From Halorussus amylolyticus (GTDB lineage: Archaea > Halobacteriota > Halobacteria > Halobacteriales > Haladaptataceae): DNA of 64,000 nt. A program made the position numbers and the translations under genes. Below the pieces are notes generated by a model. The model searched no databases. It had not been told where the DNA came from and worked only from the letters and a program-made list of their open reading frames with translations. Numbering within the stretch: position 1 is the stretch's first letter; each line of letters begins with the position of its first letter. The stretch is taken from the NCBI RefSeq assembly GCF_004143485.2, contig NZ_ML974131.1, positions 241,867 to 305,866 on the forward strand. Direction: 5' to 3'. This document shows positions 1 to 9,319 of this stretch, one piece after another.

Positions 1-38
1 TTGTATAGCGGGTTTTCCAAAACTAAATATAAATAGGT

Positions 39-794
39 TTAAGAATAGCTAGTTTGTAAAATAGTGGTTCTAAACGACTCTAATTCTTCCAATTTCCTTT
101 CCAGCTCTTCTATATCGTCTTCCAGATCATTATAATAATATAACTCTTTAAAAACCTCTTCTCCCAACTCCTCAGCTGATTCAAAATCGCTAACGTTCAA
201 TGAAAACGATTGCGACTCCTCAACGAGATGATTGGAATGCTGTCTGAGCATGGACCTCAGATGAGATTTTAAATTTTTGAGTAATTCCTCATCAAAATCC
301 TCAATCACGTCGCCAAATTCTTGCTCCACATCCGAAACCTGATCATAAAAGTACGAGGAATAGCTAAATGGGTCGGTTATCAAAAACTGGCGGTCAGAAG
401 CATAGAATTCGTCTGGATTTCCCACTCTCAATCGGATATGGAAACGTTCTCCGTTAATGTATTTGTCAAAAATCTTTTCTGAATTGTTCAATTCTTTTGA
501 ATCTTCGCCGTAGCCAGTTTCAATTTTGACAGATATTGTCACCTCATCCTGTCCTGTTTTATAATGGCAGGCAAGCATATCTCTAGGAATTTCATACAGT
601 CTCAGATCTAAATCTTCATGTGAGTGTGGGTTTTGCAAAGTTTTAGGGATATATTTTAAATTCTCCCGGATGGTCTTCAGTTTCCCAGCTAAATCTCTTA
701 GACGGTCTTTCTCTCGTTGTTTGTATTTAGTATGTAATGCTATTAGAATTGCAACTAAAGAAAGGCCAATTCCAATAAACTCCTGAACCGGCAT
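39..794 (-). CDS. AT-rich orphan, membrane-anchored hypothetical protein
   Basis: The product is 251 residues and I do not recognise it. Residues about 5-22 form one hydrophobic segment, followed by a basic stretch (KYKQREKDR) and a charged region that ends in a predicted coiled coil. This suggests an N-terminally anchored protein with a cytoplasmic body. I chose the ATG at 794 because a TTTAAA box lies 25 bases upstream, the spacing of a haloarchaeal leaderless promoter; a TTG at 818 is the alternative. Base composition is far more AT-rich than the rest of the window, with lysine, asparagine and isoleucine common, unlike its acidic, GC-rich neighbours. That points to recent transfer. The real protein-coding status is fairly sure from the long intact frame; the function is unknown. 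Confidence 0.7.
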   Translation of the reverse strand: MPVQEFIGIGLSLVAILIALHTKYKQREKDRLRDLAGKLKTIRENLKYIPKTLQNPHSHEDLDLRLYEIPRDMLACHYKTGQDEVTISVKIETGYGEDSKELNNSEKIFDKYINGERFHIRLRVGNPDEFYASDRQFLITDPFSYSSYFYDQVSDVEQEFGDVIEDFDEELLKNLKSHLRSMLRQHSNHLVEESQSFSLNVSDFESAEELGEEVFKELYYYNDLEDDIEELERKLEELESFRTTILQTSYS

Positions 795-818
795 ATGAAC
801 TTCATCCGAAAGAACCAA

Positions 819-824
819 TTTAAA
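819..824 (-). promoter_or_regulatory. TATA box of the AT-rich orphan gene
   Basis: TTTAAA on the minus strand, 25 bases from the ATG at 794. The spacing fits a leaderless haloarchaeal transcript and supports the ATG over the upstream TTG. Confidence 0.5.
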
Positions 825-925
825 TCATCGGATTCTTGGCGAGTTATATCGTGATTCACTCACCTCCGAGTGGCAATTTTCGCGTCGTCCCGACACTTTA
901 GCCCCCTCGCCCCGAATGGTGTGGT

Positions 926-3619
926 ATGAAATTGCACGCCAGAGACGTGCGTCAGGACGTGCGCGAACTCGGCGCGCTCCTCGGCGACGTGCTCGAAGCC
1001 CAAGCCTCCGGCGAGGCGTTCGACCTCGTGGAGTCGGCCCGAACCGCCGCCATCGACTACCGGCAGGGCGAGACTGACTCGCGCGACTCGCTCCGAATCA
1101 CGCTCGACGGCCTCTCGTCCGAGAACGAGGCAGCGGTCGCGCGGGCGTTCACGACCTACTTCGAACTCGTAAATCTCGCCGAGGAGCGCGAGCGCGTCCG
1201 AGCCATCCGCGAGGGGTCCCAAGCGGGCACCCTCTCGGACAGCGTGGCCGCGGCCGCCGACGCGCTCGCGGAGGCGGGCGCGGACACGGAGACCGTCCGG
1301 GGCGTCCTCGACGACGTGCTGGTCGAACCCACGTTCACCGCCCACCCGACCGAGGCGCGTCGGAAGACCGTGAAGGCGAAACTCCGAGCGGTCGCGGGCG
1401 ACTTAGAAACGCTCGACGAACACCGCCTGACCGACCGCGAGCGAGCGCGCGTCGAGCGCGACCTCGAATCCGAGGTCACGAGCCTCTGGCAGACCCCGCA
1501 GGTCCGGGACCGCCGCCCCGAGGTGACCGACGAGGCGCTCAACGTCCAGTGGTACCTCGAAAACGTGCTGTTCGACGTGGTCGGCGAGGTGTACGACGAA
1601 CTCGAACGCGAACTCGGCGACCGGTTCGAGGACGCTCGGATTCCGAAGCTGTTCGAGTTCCGGTCGTGGGCCGGGAGCGACCGCGACGGCAACCCCTACG
1701 TCACGCCCGAGGTGACCGCCGAGACCCTCGCGCGCCAGCGGGAGGTCGCGGTGTCGCGCTACCGGACGGAACTCGAACGCCTCTCGGGCGTCCTGAGCCA
1801 GGACGACCGGAGCGTCGAACTCGGCGACGACCTGCGCGCGCGTCTCGACGCCGACCGCGAGCGCCTGCCGACCGTCGCTTCGGAGGCCCGAGAACGCTAC
1901 CCCGACGAACCCTACCGCCAGAAGCTCAGGCTGATGCGCGAGCGCCTCGACAGGGTCGGCGACGTGCGCCCCGGCGAGTACGAGGACGCAGACGAACTCC
2001 TCGCCGACGTGGAGGCAATCGCCGAGAGCCTGCGCGAAAACGGCGCGGAGGTCATCGCCGAAGCCGAGGTCGATTCGCTCGTTCGGCAGGTCGAGACGTT
2101 CGGGCTGACGCTCGCGAGTCTCGACCTGCGCGACCACCAGGAGAATCACACCGCGGCGGTCGGCGAGGCGCTCGCGCGCGAGGGAATCGAATACGAGACT
2201 CTCGACGAGGCCGAGCGCGTCGAGGTCCTGACCGAGGCCATCCTGCAGGACGACCCCGTGATAGACGTGGACGACACCGCCGACCTCTCGGAGACCGCCG
2301 AGCGCGTCCTCTCCCTCTTCTCGCGGACCGCCGACTGGCAGGCCGAGTACGGCGCGCAGGCCATCGACACCTACTGTATCAGCATGACCGAGGAAGCGAG
2401 TCACGTCCTCGAAGTCCTGTTTCTGGCCGACCAGGCCGGAATCGTGGCTCTCCCCGGACACTCGGGACTCGACGTAGTGCCCCTGCTCGAAACCGAGTAC
2501 GCGCTGTCGGGCGCGCGCCGAATCATGGGCACGCTGTTCGAGAACGAGGCGTACGCCGCGGCGCTCGACGCCCGGAACGGAACGCAGGAAATCATGCTCG
2601 GCTACTCGGACTCCAACAAGGAGAACGGCTTCCTCGCGGCCAACTGGAGCCTCTACCGAAACCAGAAGCACATCGCCGACATCTGCGACGACTACGACGT
2701 GTCGCTCCGACTGTTCCACGGCCGGGGCGGGTCCATCTCGCGGGGCGGCGGTCCGATGAACGACGCCCTGCTCGCGCTCCCGCCCGAGACGGTGTCCGGA
2801 CAGGTCAAGTTCACCGAGCAGGGCGAGGCAATCGCCGAGAAGTACGCCAACCCCCGAATCGCCGAGCGCAATCTGGAGCAGATGCTCGACGCCCAACTCC
2901 GCGCCCGCCACCGCGCGCTCGACACCGATGCCGAGGACGTGCCCGGCGAGTGGACCGACGCGATGGATGTCGCGGCCGACGCCGCCCGCGAGGCGTACCG
3001 CGGCCTGCTCGAAACCGAGGGATTCGTGTCGTACTTCGAGCAAACGACTCCCATCGAGGTCATCGAGGAACTCCACCTCGGGTCGCGCCCGGCCTCCCGG
3101 TCGGGCGAGCGGTCGGTCGAGGACCTCCGGGCGATTCCGTGGGTGTTCTCGTGGACGCAGAGTCGGTGTATCCTTCCGGGGTGGTACTCGCTCGCCGCCG
3201 GACTGGACGCGTTCCTCGAATCGGGCGGCGACCTCGACACCCTCCGGGAGATGTACGACGAGTGGCCGTTCTTCCGGACCACCCTCGACAACGCCGCGCT
3301 GGCGCTCGCCCGCACCGACCTCGAAATCGCGACCGAGTACGCTGCACTCGCGCCCGACGACCTCCGCGAGCAGTTCTTCCCGGAACTCGAATCGGAGTAC
3401 GACCGCGCGGTCGAACTCGTGACCGCGATTGCGGGCCGCGACGGACTCCTGACCCGCGAGTGGCTCGAAGAGAGCCTGGAGCGCAGAAACCCCTACGTGG
3501 ACCCGCTGAACCTCCTGCAGGTGAATCTGCTCGCCGATTCCGACCGGACGCCCGACGACGAGCGCGCGCTCAGGCTGACGGTCACGGGAATCGCGGCCGG
3601 GATGAAGAACACGGGCTAG
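926..3619 (+). CDS. ppc: Phosphoenolpyruvate carboxylase
   Basis: The 897-residue enzyme carboxylates PEP with bicarbonate to oxaloacetate, refilling the TCA cycle in the cytoplasm. Family hallmarks appear in order: [12 protein letters not shown] with the catalytic His at about residue 140, the [11 protein letters not shown] motif, [14 protein letters not shown] (the substrate phosphate loop), [10 protein letters not shown], and a C-terminal [12 protein letters not shown]. The length is typical of the bacterial-type enzyme found in haloarchaea. The ATG at 926 starts a protein with the usual family N-terminus. The gene ends in a CTAG whose central TAG is read on both strands, so it shares its stop bases with the convergent hemAT-like gene. 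It is transcribed divergently from the AT-rich orphan, across a gap of about 130 bases. Confidence 0.97.
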   Translation: MKLHARDVRQDVRELGALLGDVLEAQASGEAFDLVESARTAAIDYRQGETDSRDSLRITLDGLSSENEAAVARAFTTYFELVNLAEERERVRAIREGSQAGTLSDSVAAAADALAEAGADTETVRGVLDDVLVEPTFTAHPTEARRKTVKAKLRAVAGDLETLDEHRLTDRERARVERDLESEVTSLWQTPQVRDRRPEVTDEALNVQWYLENVLFDVVGEVYDELERELGDRFEDARIPKLFEFRSWAGSDRDGNPYVTPEVTAETLARQREVAVSRYRTELERLSGVLSQDDRSVELGDDLRARLDADRERLPTVASEARERYPDEPYRQKLRLMRERLDRVGDVRPGEYEDADELLADVEAIAESLRENGAEVIAEAEVDSLVRQVETFGLTLASLDLRDHQENHTAAVGEALAREGIEYETLDEAERVEVLTEAILQDDPVIDVDDTADLSETAERVLSLFSRTADWQAEYGAQAIDTYCISMTEEASHVLEVLFLADQAGIVALPGHSGLDVVPLLETEYALSGARRIMGTLFENEAYAAALDARNGTQEIMLGYSDSNKENGFLAANWSLYRNQKHIADICDDYDVSLRLFHGRGGSISRGGGPMNDALLALPPETVSGQVKFTEQGEAIAEKYANPRIAERNLEQMLDAQLRARHRALDTDAEDVPGEWTDAMDVAADAAREAYRGLLETEGFVSYFEQTTPIEVIEELHLGSRPASRSGERSVEDLRAIPWVFSWTQSRCILPGWYSLAAGLDAFLESGGDLDTLREMYDEWPFFRTTLDNAALALARTDLEIATEYAALAPDDLREQFFPELESEYDRAVELVTAIAGRDGLLTREWLEESLERRNPYVDPLNLLQVNLLADSDRTPDDERALRLTVTGIAAGMKNTG

Positions 3620-5145
3620 AGCTTCGAAATCACGTCGTCGAGTTCCGACACCATCATCGACTGTTCCTCGGTCGCGGCGGCGATGGTGTCCACCTCGTCG
3701 GACACCTGCTCGGCCTTGTCGGCGGCGTCGTCTATCATGCTCGCCACCTCCTCGGTGCTGGCGGCCTGCTCGTCGGTCGCGTCGGTGATTTCGCCCATCC
3801 CGGTCGCGGTCTCGGTCGCCGCGTCCACGATGCGTTCGAGCTTCTGGCCGGTCTTCTCGACCGCCTCGACGGTGTCGGAGATGGACCGCTCGCTCTCGCC
3901 GAGGCTCATCAGCGTGCTCTGCGTTCTGTCCTCGATTCGCTCGACCATCGACTCGATTTCTGAGGCGCGGGTCTGGGACTCCTCGGCCAGATTCTTGACC
4001 TCCTCGGCGACGACCGCGAAGCCGTCCCCGGCCTCTCCGGCACGAGCGGCCTCGATGGAGGCGTTGAGCGCGAGGAGGTTCGTCTGGTCGGCCACGTCGT
4101 TTATCATCCTCACCGCGTCACCGATTTCGTCCACGGCCTCCTGTAGCGCCTCGGCGTCCGCCACGATGCTCTCGCGGGCCTCGTCGGTCTCGCCGGTCGC
4201 CTCGATGGCTCGCTGACCGAGTTCTTGGCCCTCCTCGGCGAGACGCTGGGTCTCGCGGCTCTTCTGTCCGACCTCCTCGGCGCTCGCGGCGACCTCCTCG
4301 ATGGTCGCACTCTGTTTCGACACCTCGGTCGCGATTTGGTTCATCTGGTCGGACTGCTCGCTGGTGAGTTGGCTGATTTCCTGCGAACTCTGTGTCACGT
4401 CCTGTGCCGACTTGTTGAGGTCGGTCACGTTTGCTTGGGCCTGCTCTTGGACCGCCTCTGCCTTCTTCATCTCGCGCTCCATCCGGTCGTGTTCCTCGAC
4501 CAGTTCTTCGTACTCCGCGCGGAGGTCGGCGTCGTCGCCGACTTCGTAGGCGTCGAGTCCCACGCTCGCGTCGAGCGCGAACAGGCGCGCGAGCGAGGTC
4601 ACTTGCTCGAATCGCTCGGTGACGTGGGCGTTCACCTGCTCGATGAGAACCGAAAGCTCGTCGGACTCGGAATCGCCGTCTTCGCCCGATTCGACGCCCC
4701 TTGTGCTCGGCGCGAGTTCCCGGACCGACCGCTCCATGTCGGCCTGAAGCGTCTCGGCCAGCGCGGGGAGAACCGCCTCGAACAGCCGTGTGTGGCCACA
4801 GAGGTACGCCGACGACGGAAGCCCGAGTTCGTCGTGGGCCGCGCCGAATCGAGCGCGCTCGGCGAAGTGGTCGGCGTCGTACGCCTCGGCGGTGTCGGTC
4901 AGCGTCACGCCGAGTTCCGCCAGCGCCGCGGTCTGGTCGGCGTCGATGTCGTCGTGGTCGGCGTACGCGTCCCGGAGTCGCTCGGCAATCGGGTCGTCCC
5001 GGCCGTCGAGAAGTTCTCGGACGCCGGCCACGTTCTCGGCGTCGGTTTCACCGAATCCGACCAGCGACTTTCGCGCGTCGAGTTCCGCCGGGGAGACGGT
5101 CCCAGTAAGCTCCTGCTCGGCGAATATTCCCGTCGATTTTGACAT
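3616..5145 (-). CDS. hemAT: HemAT-like globin-coupled aerotaxis transducer
   Basis: The 509-residue soluble methyl-accepting protein has no membrane segment. Residues about 1-170 look like a globin-coupled sensor: AAHDELGLP places a candidate proximal haem histidine at 104, followed by the helix that packs on the haem. A linker and long coiled coil follow, then a signalling domain whose tip, near [18 protein letters not shown], is the invariant CheA/CheW contact. In HemAT proteins the haem binds O2 and the signal drives aerotaxis through CheA. The start at 5145 (MSKSTG) is preferred: upstream in-frame residues are basic and non-globin-like, and TATA-like TTTTATATG lies just upstream. The gene stands alone, convergent with ppc and sharing the CTAG stop. 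Confidence 0.88.
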   Translation of the reverse strand: MSKSTGIFAEQELTGTVSPAELDARKSLVGFGETDAENVAGVRELLDGRDDPIAERLRDAYADHDDIDADQTAALAELGVTLTDTAEAYDADHFAERARFGAAHDELGLPSSAYLCGHTRLFEAVLPALAETLQADMERSVRELAPSTRGVESGEDGDSESDELSVLIEQVNAHVTERFEQVTSLARLFALDASVGLDAYEVGDDADLRAEYEELVEEHDRMEREMKKAEAVQEQAQANVTDLNKSAQDVTQSSQEISQLTSEQSDQMNQIATEVSKQSATIEEVAASAEEVGQKSRETQRLAEEGQELGQRAIEATGETDEARESIVADAEALQEAVDEIGDAVRMINDVADQTNLLALNASIEAARAGEAGDGFAVVAEEVKNLAEESQTRASEIESMVERIEDRTQSTLMSLGESERSISDTVEAVEKTGQKLERIVDAATETATGMGEITDATDEQAASTEEVASMIDDAADKAEQVSDEVDTIAAATEEQSMMVSELDDVISKL

Positions 5146-5267
5146 GCATATAAAAGATGACTCGTAGTATATATGTTTGACGCTTTTCGAAAAAAGCGGT
5201 GTCTCGGCAGGCGGACCGTGGTCCTCGACCCGGCAACAACGATTATGAGCGTCAGCACCGAGGGGTG

Positions 5268-5286
5268 ACACTGTCGGCGACAGTGT
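5268..5286. promoter_or_regulatory. Inverted repeat in the divergent hemAT/alcohol dehydrogenase region
   Basis: ACACTGTCG, one spacer base, CGACAGTGT. A perfect 9-base dyad lies 71 bases before the dehydrogenase ATG and 123 bases from the hemAT ATG. It could be an operator for either gene; no regulator is identifiable nearby. Confidence 0.3.
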
Positions 5287-5356
5287 GAGTCGAGGCTCTC
5301 GGCGGCAAACTCCGGGGAGAGGTACAGTTTTACCCCCGGAAGCCAACGGTTCGGAC

Positions 5357-6406
5357 ATGAAAGCGGTCCAGTTCACCGACCACGGGGACCGGGACGTAAT
5401 CGAGTACGGCGACTTCCCCGACCCGACGCCAGACCGCGACGAGGTGCTGGTGGACGTGAAGGCGGGCGCGCTGAACCACCTCGACGTGTGGACGCGCAAG
5501 GGCCTGCCCGGCATGGACCTCGACATGCCTCACATCCCGGGGAGCGACGGCGCGGGCGTCGTCCTCGAAGTCGGCGCGGACGTGACCAGATTCGAACCCG
5601 GCGACCGGGTGGCGCTCGCCGCCGCGGTCTCGTGTGGGACGTGCGAGTACTGTCGCCACGGCGACACCACGATGTGCGTGGACTTCCACGTCATCGGCGA
5701 GCACGTCCCCGGCGTCCACGCCGAGATGGCCGCGGTGCCCGAGGACAATCTCATCGAGGTCCCCAAAGGCGTCGATTGGCGGACCGCGGCGGCCGCGCCG
5801 CTCGTCTTCCAGACCGCGTGGCGGATGCTCATCACGCGCGGCGAGGTGAAACCCGGCGAGGACGTGCTCGTTCTCGGCGCGTCGGGCGGGGTCGGTCACG
5901 CCGCGGTCCAGATAGCCAAGTACGCCGGGGCGAACGTCTACGCCACCGGGAGCAGTGAGGAAAAACTCGACCGCGCCAGAGAACTCGGCGCGGACCACGT
6001 CATCGACTACGAGGAAGCGAACTTCGCCGAGCGAATCCGCGAGATGACGGGCAAGCGCGGTGTTGACGTGGTGGTGGACCACGTCGGCGCGGCGACGTGG
6101 CGCGACTCGCTCAAGAGCCTCGCGAAGGGTGGTCGGGTGCTAACCTGCGGCGCGACCACGGGCGGAAATCCCACTACCGACATCAATCGCATCTTCTGGA
6201 ACCAACTCCACGTCATCGGGTCCACGATGGCGACCCTCGGGGAAGCCGAGGACGTGCTCGACCTCGTGTGGTCGGGCGACCTCGAACCCGCGATTCGGGA
6301 GGTGCTGCCGATGAGCGAGACCGCCCGCGCCCACGAGATGCTCGAAGACCGCGAGGGATTCGGAAAAGTCGTGGTGCTCCCCGACAGCGAGTACGGTAGG
6401 GAATGA
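5357..6406 (+). CDS. Zinc-containing alcohol dehydrogenase / quinone oxidoreductase family (MDR)
   Basis: The 349-residue medium-chain dehydrogenase/reductase should oxidise an alcohol or reduce a carbonyl with NAD(P). The GroES-like N-terminal domain carries [13 protein letters not shown]. The structural zinc lobe has four spaced cysteines ([15 protein letters not shown], about residues 94-108). The Rossmann half follows with [20 protein letters not shown]. The usual GHE metal-binding motif reads GSD here, so catalytic zinc binding is uncertain, and the substrate cannot be deduced. The ATG at 5357 begins the canonical MKAVQF; earlier in-frame codons encode a basic, unrelated stretch. Its TGA overlaps the start of the next small membrane gene (ATGA), so they are co-transcribed. 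Confidence 0.9.
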   Translation: MKAVQFTDHGDRDVIEYGDFPDPTPDRDEVLVDVKAGALNHLDVWTRKGLPGMDLDMPHIPGSDGAGVVLEVGADVTRFEPGDRVALAAAVSCGTCEYCRHGDTTMCVDFHVIGEHVPGVHAEMAAVPEDNLIEVPKGVDWRTAAAAPLVFQTAWRMLITRGEVKPGEDVLVLGASGGVGHAAVQIAKYAGANVYATGSSEEKLDRARELGADHVIDYEEANFAERIREMTGKRGVDVVVDHVGAATWRDSLKSLAKGGRVLTCGATTGGNPTTDINRIFWNQLHVIGSTMATLGEAEDVLDLVWSGDLEPAIREVLPMSETARAHEMLEDREGFGKVVVLPDSEYGRE

Positions 6407-6696
6407 CCGACGACACCTACACCCACCGGCCCGGACAGGTCGAGAGCGACCGCGAGGACGGGGATTCGGACGCGACGACCGACCACGCCGCTCCAATCGA
6501 GCGCGGGAAGGAGGAGTGGGACTGGCGCGGGTGGGTACTGGTCGGCGTCATCGTGTTCAGCTTTCTGGTCGTCCCGGCCGTGATTCTCCTGCTTCCGCCG
6601 GTCGCGCCCTTCCGATTCGCGTATCTCGTGTTGCCGATGATTCCGGCGATTCTGCTGGGTCTGGTCGCGGTCTGGTCGGCTCAGCGGTCGAACTGA
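6403..6696 (+). CDS. Small two-span membrane protein
   Basis: 97 residues. An acidic, hydrophilic N-terminal arm of about 40 residues is followed by two hydrophobic segments (about 44-65 and 70-90) separated by a short turn, ending AQRSN. The layout implies an integral membrane protein with a cytoplasmic N-terminus. It overlaps the dehydrogenase by four bases, which argues for translational coupling. I do not recognise a family; small double-span proteins of this type are common in haloarchaea and mostly uncharacterised. Confidence 0.75.
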   Translation: MTDDTYTHRPGQVESDREDGDSDATTDHAAPIERGKEEWDWRGWVLVGVIVFSFLVVPAVILLLPPVAPFRFAYLVLPMIPAILLGLVAVWSAQRSN

Positions 6697-6782
6697 GACG
6701 CCGAAACCGGGATTCAGATTTCTCGGACTTCCTCTCTCGAAACTTCGTCCTTCTCATCCGCGTCCTCCTCGTCCATCCACAG

Positions 6783-6914
6783 TCGGCGCGCGCTGGCGCG
6801 CCCTCGTGGCGCGCCATCATTCGTGCGAGGGATGAGCATCGCAGGCCGAAGGCCGAGAAGCGCAGTCGGTTGGGGAGGGTGTGGCCCGCGGTTGCGGTGC
6901 CGTGCGGTCTTCAT
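6783..6914 (-). repeat. Copy A of the dispersed ATGARGACCGC element
   Basis: Read on the minus strand, this starts ATGAAGACCGCACGGCACCG and runs about 130 bases to CGCCAGCGCGCGCCGA. It matches copy B (55554-55739) nearly throughout and copy C (7647-7691) in its first part. Inside is a hairpin (6795-6815) with arms GGCGCGCC around ACGAG. It lies directly downstream of the JAMM gene on the same strand. A short frame can be read through it, but repeat copies and structure suggest an element rather than a conserved protein. The 296-base gap 6697-6992 holds this copy and its flanking direct repeats. Confidence 0.7.
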
Positions 6915-6925
6915 TTGTGACGTGC

Positions 6926-6982
6926 GAGCAGGACGCTTCGGTCAAAAAAGTACGTCGAGAGCGAGAGCAGGATGCTTTAGTC
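6926..6982. repeat. Two 18-base direct repeats upstream of element copy A
   Basis: GAGCAGGACGCTTCGGTC at 6926 and GAGCAGGATGCTTTAGTC at 6965 match at 15 of 18 positions. They sit between the JAMM stop codon and element copy A. Equivalent local tandem repeats precede copies B and C. Confidence 0.55.
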
Positions 6983-6992
6983 GAGAGTCAGA

Positions 6993-7463
6993 CTACTCCG
7001 ATACAACGACCCGAACCGTCTCGGTCACGAACTCCTCGCCCGTCCAGCGCCACGACCCGAGAGAAGCACCACCATCGTCCCCGAGCGACGCGATGACGTA
7101 CGACCGGCCGGGCCACGTCGCCGCCGCCGCGTCGGTCGCGCTCGGTTCAGCGGGACCTCGCGGGTGAGAGTGGTAGAACCCCACCACCTCCGACCCCGAC
7201 GCTTCGACCGATTCCAGCAGGTCGAGTTGCTCGCGCGGGTCGATTTCGTACCGCGTCCGGGGCGAGTCGGCGACGTTCTCGGCGGGGTGGTGAGTCTCGA
7301 CGCGATGGTGCGCCTCGATGCGGTGTGACGCCTCCGGGTCGTCGTCACTGGGGTCGCCCTCGCGCACGCCAGCGAGGACGCCGCAGATTTCCTCGGGCGC
7401 GCCGTCGCGGGCGTGTGCGAGGATTTCGTCGCGGATTCGTTTCGGGATGGTGATGGTCGGCAC
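6993..7463 (-). CDS. JAMM/MPN+ metalloprotease, possible desampylase
   Basis: The 156-residue protein is a compact MPN+ domain. The complete JAMM signature is present: an upstream Glu in APEEICGVL, then HSHPRGPAEPSATD, which satisfies H-x-H-x7-S-x2-D for the zinc ligands and catalytic serine. In haloarchaea such proteins (HvJAMM1) remove ubiquitin-like SAMP modifiers from lysines; this one could act likewise, but no SAMP or E1 gene is in the window. Length and the intact active site favour a functional enzyme. The gene stands alone and is bracketed by two outward-facing copies of the dispersed element (A downstream on the same strand, C upstream on the other), an unusual setting. Confidence 0.85.
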   Translation of the reverse strand: MPTITIPKRIRDEILAHARDGAPEEICGVLAGVREGDPSDDDPEASHRIEAHHRVETHHPAENVADSPRTRYEIDPREQLDLLESVEASGSEVVGFYHSHPRGPAEPSATDAAAATWPGRSYVIASLGDDGGASLGSWRWTGEEFVTETVRVVVSE

Positions 7464-7570
7464 GGTGTGCGTTCGGTTCCGAGATTGGGGGCGGGTCGGG
7501 ATAAGTGCTGTCTGTAGCAGTCTATCGTGCAGGTCGTCAAGTCTGGGGTAGCCTCTCGAACGATGTGTAG

Positions 7571-7642
7571 TCCGAGAAGTGAACGACTCTCAGTTCCGAG
7601 AAGTGAACGATTCTCAGTTCCGAAAAGCGAACGACTCCCGGT
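7571..7642 (+). repeat. Three perfect-period 24-base tandem repeats
   Basis: Units start at 7571, 7595 and 7619, each of the form TCCGAGAAGTGAACGACTCT plus four bases. Units 1 and 2 differ at one position; unit 3 has four or five changes. The array ends immediately before GGTACATATGAAGACC of element copy C. Such arrays may be protein-binding iterons or replication-slippage products. Confidence 0.75.
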
Positions 7643-7646
7643 ACAT

Positions 7647-7691
7647 ATGAAGACCGCCCCGCACAGCACCGCGCCCCCGTGCCTCCCCGCT
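7647..7691 (+). repeat. Copy C (partial) of the dispersed ATGARGACCGC element
   Basis: Begins ATGAAGACCGCCCCGCACAG and shares CTCCCGGTAC just upstream with copy B. Similarity fades after about 45 bases, where a 19-base perfect inverted repeat takes over. The 493-base gap 7464-7956 holds the tandem array, this copy, the palindrome and a possible decayed reading frame. Confidence 0.55.
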
Positions 7692-7692
7692 T

Positions 7693-7741
7693 GCATCTGC
7701 GTTCGGTCGCCCGCACCGCAGAGGCGACCGAACGCAGATGC
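7693..7741. repeat. 19-base perfect inverted repeat
   Basis: Arms 7693-7711 and 7723-7741 are exact reverse complements around an 11-base loop. It directly follows element copy C and may form its 3' structure or a transcription terminator. Confidence 0.7.
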
Positions 7742-7792
7742 GGCGCGTCCCGTGGTCTGCGACAATTCAGGATACCCGATTCTCGCCGGTCG

Positions 7793-7905
7793 TCAGTCCC
7801 ACTCGGGTTCGTCCTCGCGGTCCATGTCCCTGAGGATGAACTAGAGCATCGCCCGCGAGAGGTTCACCAACTCCCACTGGACGGTGACCCGACGGAAATA
7901 TCCGC
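7793..7905 (-). pseudogene. Possible decayed small gene
   Basis: On the minus strand a frame reads RRVTVQWELVNLSRAML, stop, FILRDMDREDEPEWD, stop. The second part has the acidic composition of a real haloarchaeal C-terminus and the two halves are joined by a single in-frame TAG. This may be a relic interrupted by a nonsense change, or chance; no start codon with a promoter is evident. Confidence 0.2.
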
Positions 7906-7956
7906 GGGGCCGCTCCGCCGCGGAGCTTTTTGGTTCTGCGGCCCGTCCGTGAGTGC

Positions 7957-9318
7957 ATGGCACGGTCAGCCAGAGTCGCCGTGGTGCTGGCGGTCATGCT
8001 CGCGCTCGCGGGTGCGACCCCGGCGCTCGGCGCCTCGACACCGGGGGACGGGGAATCGACGGCAGTCGGCCCGACGACTGCGGAACGCGACGGTCCGACG
8101 ACGGTAACGACCGAGACGACAACCGAAACGAGTACGACGACCGCGAACGGGAACGAAACGACCACGCAGAGCGACGAAGACGAGCGCGTGGTGACGAAGG
8201 GGTTCGACCCCGACTACGACCCTGAGGGGGTCCTCTCTCGGGTCGAATCGCTCCGGGACCTGACCGCGACCGACGAAATCGTCCTCCACGAGTACGACGA
8301 CGCCGACGGCCCGGAGACCGACCTCCGAGACCAGTTCGCCGACGTGCGCCCCGAGGGCGCGCGCGCCCTCCAACTCTATTCGAACGCCTCGACCGACCGC
8401 CGGATGCCGCTCGGTTACGCTGTCGAACGCGCCGACGGCGTCCACATCCACCTCATGAACGCGTCCGACCTCGCGAAGTACGACATCGCTCAAGAGGTGG
8501 TGCTGGCCCACGAGTTCGTCCACGCGCTCCAGTTCCAGCACGACCTGATTTCGCCCTCGCGCGAGGAGTTCCGGACTCACTTCGGCGAGTGGACGACCGA
8601 CACCCAGTTGGTCGCGACCGCTGTGGTCGAGGGTGACGCGATGTGGACCACCCGCGAGTACGTCGATGCGTACGCCGGGGGCGGCTACTCTGTCGGCGAC
8701 TACAATCGAACGCTCGCGCGCCCGGCGTGGCCCCACAGCATCGCGGGCGCGCCCTACTACTACGGCCACGAGTACTATCGGGCGAGCGGCGGGTCGCCCG
8801 ACGAGCGAAGCGCCGCGATTCGGCGGCCGCCGAACTCGACCGCCGAGCTTCTCCACCCCGACGCGTCGGCCGGAAGCGGCGCGCGCGCGCCGCTTCCGGC
8901 CCCGCCGAACTCCTCGCAGGAGTTCGGCGAGCTAACCACGTACCACGAGGACACCGTGGGCGAACTCGCGATTCGCCACGCGCTCAGAATCAACGACGTG
9001 TCGTACGCCGATGCGGCCGCGGCCGCCGACGGCTGGGCGAACGACAGGATGTACTACGCGACCGAGCAGGCCACGAGCGCGACTCACTGGGTAACCGTCT
9101 GGGACGACGAGACCGAGGCCGCGGAGTTCGCGGAGACGTGGCGCGGGATGCTCGACGCTCGCGGCGCGAAGACTGGCGCGAACGGGACGCTGGTGGTTCC
9201 GGCGTCCGACGACGCGCCGAGCGTCCACTACGTCGTCGAGCGCGACGGCGACACGGTCAGAATAACGACGGCACCCGATGCGGCCTTGGCCGAGCGATTC
9301 GCCCAGGCCGGACGGTAA
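7957..9318 (+). CDS. Hvo_1808-like secreted surface protein with HExxH motif
   Basis: 453 residues. A signal peptide (about 1-26, ending ALGA) leads to a threonine-rich, likely glycosylated stretch (TTVTTETTTETSTTTANGNE), then a folded acidic domain. The HEFVHALQFQHD segment contains HExxH, followed about 30 residues later by an EGDA that could supply a third zinc ligand, so a metalloprotease-like active site is plausible. The ATG at 7957 gives a proper signal peptide; an upstream in-frame start adds only basic residues. A hairpin followed by TTTTT (about 7909-7930) lies just before the start. Two adjacent palindromes (8868-8929) sit in frame in a Gly/Ala/Pro linker. It converges with pspA with one base between stops. 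Confidence 0.75.
   Translation: MARSARVAVVLAVMLALAGATPALGASTPGDGESTAVGPTTAERDGPTTVTTETTTETSTTTANGNETTTQSDEDERVVTKGFDPDYDPEGVLSRVESLRDLTATDEIVLHEYDDADGPETDLRDQFADVRPEGARALQLYSNASTDRRMPLGYAVERADGVHIHLMNASDLAKYDIAQEVVLAHEFVHALQFQHDLISPSREEFRTHFGEWTTDTQLVATAVVEGDAMWTTREYVDAYAGGGYSVGDYNRTLARPAWPHSIAGAPYYYGHEYYRASGGSPDERSAAIRRPPNSTAELLHPDASAGSGARAPLPAPPNSSQEFGELTTYHEDTVGELAIRHALRINDVSYADAAAAADGWANDRMYYATEQATSATHWVTVWDDETEAAEFAETWRGMLDARGAKTGANGTLVVPASDDAPSVHYVVERDGDTVRITTAPDAALAERFAQAGR
8868..8929. repeat. Two adjacent in-gene palindromes
   Basis: 8868-8901 is a 34-base perfect palindrome with no loop. 8903-8929 is a 12-base inverted repeat with a 3-base loop. Both are in frame in the surface-protein gene and encode a linker (SAGSGARAPLPAPPNSSQEF). 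Confidence 0.85.
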
Positions 9319-9319
9319 T

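Noticed and set aside
1549-3963. Plus-strand ORF of about 800 residues overlapping ppc
   Set aside because: Extremely Arg-rich +1 frame shadow of PEP carboxylase.
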